This document shows positions 59,507 to 64,000 of a stretch of DNA of 64,000 nt, in pieces. Position numbers and translations under genes: made by a program. Where the stretch lies: the NCBI GenBank assembly GCA_918026815.1, contig CAKJVC010000198.1, positions 1-64,000 of the forward strand, written 5' to 3'. The first letter of the stretch is position 1, and the number at the start of each line of letters is the position of its first letter. The notes under the pieces are model-generated. The model ran no database searches and was not told the DNA's origin. It saw only the letters and a program-made list of their open reading frames with translations. This DNA comes from Chalara sp. BL73. Its lineage: Eukaryota > Ascomycota > Leotiomycetes > Helotiales.

Positions 59507-61311
59507 TCAATCCTTCCATTCTCCGGGCCCCATCCAGTTTCCTGTGCTCTTGCTTAACGAATCAGCTACCTGGTTCGTTCGATCCGCAAGAGCAGCGATT
59601 ATACCCTTTTGCTTCTTCTCTGCGTGCTCGCTGATGCGCACCAGCTCGCTCACAAATGATTCTCCCCACCATGCCTAAGAATAGGTCAGTACTGTAAGTT
59701 ATACAAGTTCCGAGTTGTAAGTGACGGGGGAAATGAACATACACTCGTGTACTTGAAAACATATTTCTCCAGTTTCTTGAACTTGATCTCGCGCTGCCTA
59801 CAGTTTATATGTCAGCATTTTCCTTGGTTTCTTTCGAGGGGTTGACGGATTTATCAAACACTCAACATCACTTACTCTGGAGACATGGTTACCGCATCAT
59901 GGATAGCTCCTGCAAGCTCTTCCGTGTTCCATGGGTTGACGATTAGAGACCCGTCCAAAGATTGAGCAGCACCGGTGAATTCTGACAGAATCATAACACC
60001 GTGGCGCTTTCGTTGAGTCGCAATATACTCATATGATACGAGATTCATACCATCGCGAGTAGATGATACCAAGCAAGCGTCTGAAACGGCGTACAAAGCT
60101 GTGAGCTCGTCGAAAGGCACAGACTGGTGCAGAAAATGTATGGGCATGAATTCGATAGTACCAAATTTGCCATTGATGCGGCCAACGAGCTCATTGACGA
60201 CTGCGCGCAAGTTCTGGTATTCTTCAACATCTTGACGACTGGGTACTGCCACCTGAACCAAAACAACCTTTCCGATCCATTCAGGGTGTTCCGTCAGGAA
60301 TACCTCCAGGGCATGCAGTTTTTGTGGGACGCCCTTGATATAATCCAGTCGATCGACCCCAACAATGAGTTTGACACCCTCAAATTTTCGCTCCAGAACT
60401 GCAATACGGTCCTGGACCTTTTTACTTTCTAGTCCTTCGACAAATTTATCTGGATCGATACCAATAGGAAATGCTGCGACTGTAACAAACTTGCCTTGAA
60501 ATTCGACACCGTTGGGAGTTGTTTGTGTCTCCCTAGATTTTGTAAGCAATGTTTCTCTTTAGTTCTCGTCTTGCGACCTTACAGTATTCTTGAACAACTG
60601 CTCAGAAAATGTCTGGCATAATCATATGTGTGGAATCCGACGAGATCGCAGTGCAAAACTCCAATCAGCAGCTCTTCTCGTACTGGCAAAATCCTATATA
60701 TCTCGCTACTGGGAAATGGCGTGTGGAGAAAGAAACCAATCTTAATGTTTTTCTTAGTGCTGCCAATTTCTTCCCTTAGCATCTGTGGCAGAAGCATGAG
60801 GTGATAATCGTGAACCCAGACTAAATCACCATCTTGTACATCCTTTGCCATCGTCTTTGCAAACAAGCGGTTGACATCTCGATAAGCGGACCATGAGGAC
60901 TCGTCGAAGGTAATCTCTCCGGGGTGGTAGTGGAAGAGGGGCCAGAGGATTGAATCTAGAAGAATAGTCAGCACCTGCCTGCTGTTTGGATACAGAGTTC
61001 CTACTTGAGAAGCCGTTGTAATGCCTATCTGCCAGCTCATCGTCGACGAATACCGGTACGGCACCATGCTCATCCTTCAATCGCTTCACCAATGGACCAG
61101 CTTCGGATTCTGGCACCTCTTGGCCAGGCCATCCATACCATACAAATGTAGTCGACTTGGACAAGCCGCTGAGACCTGTAACCAAACCACCCGAAGACAT
61201 GGAGAATGAGTACTGGCCATCATCGGAACGCTTGATGGTCAGTGGCAGGCGGTTTGAAACGAGGAGCAGTCTGCCCTGTGGCGAATCAGAGTCTTTTGCA
61301 ACAGGAGCCAT
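59507..61311 (-). CDS. TPS1: Trehalose-6-phosphate synthase (519 aa)
   Basis: Transfers glucose from UDP-glucose to glucose-6-phosphate (EC 2.4.1.15), the first step of trehalose synthesis. Five exons: 61311-61005, 60955-60583, 60532-59876, 59797-59743 and 59674-59507. GT20 landmarks are all present: LLLVSNRLPLTIKR, SSGGLVTGL, WVHDYHLMLLPQMLR, GFFLHTPFPSSEIYR, DLVGFHTYDYARHFLS, AAFPIGIDPDKF, VGVDRLDYIKGVPQKL, SDACLVSSTRDGMNLVSYEYIA and LSEFTGAAQSL. It ends GNWMGPGEWKD, with a normal family length. The stop codon lies three bases inside the end of the duplicated unit, so the gene was not damaged. Three AGGGG elements lie upstream, fitting stress control. Confidence 0.96.
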
Positions 61312-62716
61312 GCTGAGGTCGAAGTTAAATATCTAAAGATCGTAGATCTTGAGATACAGCTCGAGGGAGGGGTATTGTTGGCTTATTTAAGGAGCTGTGG
61401 GTTTAGAGTTTGCGATGTATCCAGCGTGGTGGACTGGGAGGCGGGGGGATCGAGTGAGGGGAGCCAAAGCTTGACAAGCGATGCTATCGCGATCTTAGCT
61501 TCTTAGCCTGGTAGTAATGAGTGAGAAGAGCTTTAATAGCGATTACATCAATTTTATGATGTGCGTAAAATGCCGGATGAAGATGTGGAGAGATGCTCTG
61601 ACAAAGGGGAGGAAAGAAATAAAAAGGTAGGGGCGTTGGGCCACGACTTTTCTTTTCGTACCGTGAGCGAGTGTGACTGTCAGTCCTGTACCTTGCCGAA
61701 GAAAGAAACAAACATGGTGGTTTGCGATTGGATATTTTGACTCACGGAGGATTTGGATCCTCTCACAGTCCAATGGTTATTGGGCAGCTGGTGGCTTGTG
61801 GTCCGCTCGGGTTTTCCATTATTGATTGACAGCCCTTTGTCCTTGTTTGTTTTCCTTGGAGCGACGACGTAATGCCAAAATAGCTGGGGAGGGGGGAGCC
61901 CGCGCCATACGTTTTGAATTTTTTAACTGGGGTTGGGCAGGATCAGCCATCTCACTGGGAGCAGGGGAACGAAGGGCAGGGAGCTATTGTTCCTGTGGCT
62001 GGGGCTATCTGTCTATCTATCTATCTCTCACACATCGAGATCATATATAATAAGCAAAGGGCCAACGACTCAAACGATCGTCCGATGGCTTCCTTTCATC
62101 TTTTTATTTGATCCTGTATCATGGGAATTCAGCTTTCTGCAAAATGGTTCAACGCTACACTATTGGACAGGATTCTCTGGTGCTGCTTATCGCAATCATC
62201 TTATAATAGCTCTTGTACTATCATCCACCGATTGCCAACTTTCAAGCCTACCAAACCCTACAATAAGCCGTTCTGGCCGCAATTCCGCGCCTGAGTCTGA
62301 ACCTGCTGTGATAAGGGTGTAACTGACAGGAGGAAGTTCCAGGGTTGCGAAGAAGGTACAGTAATGTAATATCCCAATCCTTCAGAGCCAACGGATCAGC
62401 CACGCCCTCAGTGCTTCGTACATGGTCGTCGGCGTTGGGCATCAGCAAATATATTTCTCCCTCTGGCACATTCCTTACACCTGGTTATCATCGGCTTCGA
62501 AGAGCTCTTGGACTACGGAAGCTCCCGGTGCAAGATGACTCATCCACCGATCGCAAATACTCGTTATTTGACTCGTTCGTGTCGAATGGAAGGGTGTGAT
62601 ATTCCCATCCCAGGCGATTTGCCCTGCTCCGGTCTCACGCTGCCTGAAGAATAGCATAGGCTACAACCAGATAGTGTAGTGTTACAGAATTGATTGCTGG
62701 CCTGCCGTGCAGCGAC
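61312..62716. other. Divergent intergenic region TPS1 / GNAT
   Basis: 1.4 kb between divergent genes. It holds stress-response-like elements near TPS1 and a short TCTA repeat near 62006-62026. Short ORFs at 61826-62600 show no known domain. No gene seen. Confidence 0.5.
61368..61619 (+). promoter_or_regulatory. Cluster of STRE-like AGGGG elements upstream of TPS1
   Basis: AGGGG occurs at 61368-61372, 61457-61461 and 61615-61619, which is 57, 146 and 304 bases upstream of the TPS1 start. AGGGG/CCCCT is the stress response element bound by Msn2/4-type zinc fingers, and STREs are well known in yeast TPS1 control. The sequence match is direct; function here is inferred. Confidence 0.5.
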
Positions 62717-63373
62717 ATGAGTTCCACGGACGCCGGTGCGAGCAGGTTCCAACTGCGCATTGCTACTCTAGAAGACATACCACAGATGCGTCTGTTGATC
62801 GATATTTCTGTAGGTCCTAAGTGCTTTGGGGGTTTGGTGAGTATACGTTGAGTCTGACCTCAAGCCACACAGGTCCGCACTTTACACCCCAAGTATTACA
62901 CGCCTATCCAGATCGCCGGTGGCCTGAAGTCCATCTACGGGGTAGACACCCAAGTAGTGAACGACGGTCACTATTTCATAGTAGAGACCCCATCCCAAAA
63001 TAACAATCCCAAGCCTACCATAGTAGCCTGTGGCGGTTGGTCTCATCGTTCAACACTTTTCGGCGGCGACCAATACGACAGCCGAGACGATAAACTCCTC
63101 GATCCAGTCACAGATGCCGCAAAGATTCGAGCATTTTTCGTCCATCCAGACTGGACGCGTCAAGGAGTTGGCGGGATTGTGCTCGATGCTTGCGAGGCAG
63201 CTGCACGAAATGCAGGCTTCAAGAGGACTGAGATGGGGTCAACATTAGCAGGCGTGCCATTCTATTTGAAGAAAGGGTATCGAGAGACAGAAGATGGGAG
63301 AGTTCTGAGCCCCGCTGGTGATCCAGATGAGAGAGTTATGCTAGAGGTTGTAAGGATGATGAAAGAGTTATGA
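62717..63373 (+). CDS. GNAT-family N-acetyltransferase (197 aa)
   Basis: Two exons, 62717-62809 and 62873-63373, around a 63 nt intron (donor GTAGGT, acceptor ACAG). The fold order fits GNAT: FQLRIATLEDIPQMRLLID at the N-terminus, VACGGWSHR (beta-4), then IRAFFVHPDWTRQGVGGIVL with the acetyl-CoA pyrophosphate-binding R-Q-G-V-G-G loop (about residues 132-150). ACEAAARNAGF and VPFYLKKGY complete the C-terminal part. It would acetylate an amine using acetyl-CoA; the substrate cannot be told. It is divergent from TPS1. Confidence 0.88.
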
Positions 63374-64000
63374 GTGGATTGGTAGTGCAGAAGGTCAACT
63401 AGGTGATACCGAGAAGTTTGAAAAAACATCATGGAGCTTCCCAAACCATCCCGCTACACAGAACTTTGCTTGTGTACAGTCCTCAGCTCGGATGTAATCG
63501 CTAATAATTTTTGAACACCAAAGGTGATAATCAGCGCCAGCAGCAGGGCTGGCGTGACGAGAAGAAAAGGGCATCATCGATCATAGGTACCGAATACGTC
63601 TTAGGGTCCATTGATACAGATAGTTGAGCTTCTCTAGATTGAATATCATCGACTGTGACAGCGTATCCGTTTGCGCCGAAACGACTCGCACAATTAGGGC
63701 TGGCTACCGGGTTTGGGTCATGCATTTCCGTGGAACAAACATCGCTCAAAAAGCAATTTAAAGACAGTGATCATTGTGAGTGAATACTACGGATACATTT
63801 AGGAACTTATAACCTCGCGCAAATTAATAAGGCGATTCTTGAGTATTGGAGTTTTGCATGCTTCAAGGAAATCTATATCGGAGGTTTCTCCGGAAATATG
63901 CAAGGAATGCAAGCGATACTGGGATGACCCCCTTCCGCAGACGAAGATCTGTCTTGCTTCAGGGTGACGTAATTCAATTCGGGGAGGAACTTTTATATCA
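63374..64000. other. Window end, no recognised gene
   Basis: 627 bp downstream of the GNAT gene. Two overlapping minus-strand ORFs (63395-63577 and 63531-63749) are open in different frames and show no known domain. They could be exons of a gene transcribed on the minus strand from beyond the window, but no splice pairing was convincing. Confidence 0.4.

Larger units (their letters stand above)
51898..59510. repeat. Tandem duplication unit, copy 2 (7613 bp)
   Basis: Direct repeat of 44285-51897, immediately adjacent. The local offset between copies moves from 7613 to 7608 and back to 7613 because small insertions and deletions cancel. Its right end joins the intact TPS1 gene: the TPS1 stop codon lies at 59507-59509, inside the last bases of the unit. 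Confidence 0.97.

Noticed and set aside
1..64000. CRISPR arrays, bacterial operons or phage-like modules
   Set aside because: Genes are intron-containing and eukaryotic throughout; no spaced direct repeats of CRISPR type were seen.

Overview
The window looks like nuclear DNA of a filamentous ascomycete (Pezizomycotina; a leotiomycete-like fungus would fit, but class cannot be fixed from sequence alone). The evidence is many short introns (about 43-130 nt) with GTNNGT donors, CTAAC or CTGAC branch sites and YAG acceptors, and a gene set typical of moulds: a Zn2Cys6 regulator, an ApsB/Mto1-type microtubule-organising protein, a GT90 glycosyltransferase and LaeA-like and O-methyltransferases. 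Most genes below were rebuilt by joining exons at such splice sites, and the joined lengths are multiples of three.

Layout. 1-1082: unrecognised ORFs. 1083-2520 (-): UNC93-like membrane protein broken by three single-base frameshifts. 4917-5388 (-): small hydrophilic protein. 8554-10444 (+): Zn2Cys6 transcription factor. 11685-12351 (-): four-helix membrane protein. 13316-14394 (-): arginase. 16481-18529 (+): GT90 (CAP10-type) glycosyltransferase. 19532-21899 (+): secreted, probably GPI-anchored alkaline phosphatase. 22537-27100 (+): ApsB/Mto1-like coiled-coil protein. 27774-28380 and 29245-29755 (-): two diverged copies of a small secreted cysteine-containing protein with identical intron positions. 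31153-32752 (-): O-methyltransferase; 33261-34609 (-): LaeA-like methyltransferase. 34610-38962: AT-rich, gene-poor stretch with two related small ORFs. 38963-40640 (-): AMSH/Sst2 JAMM deubiquitinase, divergent from 41077-43772 (+): Mtf1-like mitochondrial transcription factor with an AT-hook.

The dominant structural feature is a direct tandem duplication of 7613 bp: 44285-51897 and 51898-59510, more than 99 percent identical. The unit starts inside the last exon of a TPR-SET gene and ends one base past the stop codon of TPS1 (trehalose-6-phosphate synthase, 59507-61311). It therefore leaves one intact TPR-SET gene, one truncated TPR-SET pseudogene, one intact TPS1, and two complete copies each of uroporphyrinogen-III synthase (HEM4), the FAD-linked sulfhydryl oxidase ERV1, and a PAP2 lipid phosphatase. 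Most differences between copies are homopolymer length changes, so a recent real duplication and an assembly artefact must both be considered. One coding difference sits in ERV1: copy 2 has the family-consensus Phe next to a structural Cys, copy 1 has Leu.

The window ends with a GNAT acetyltransferase (62717-63373, +). Most genes are housekeeping or membrane/secretory functions without a common pathway. The methyltransferase pair could belong to a secondary-metabolite locus, but no polyketide or peptide synthase is present here.
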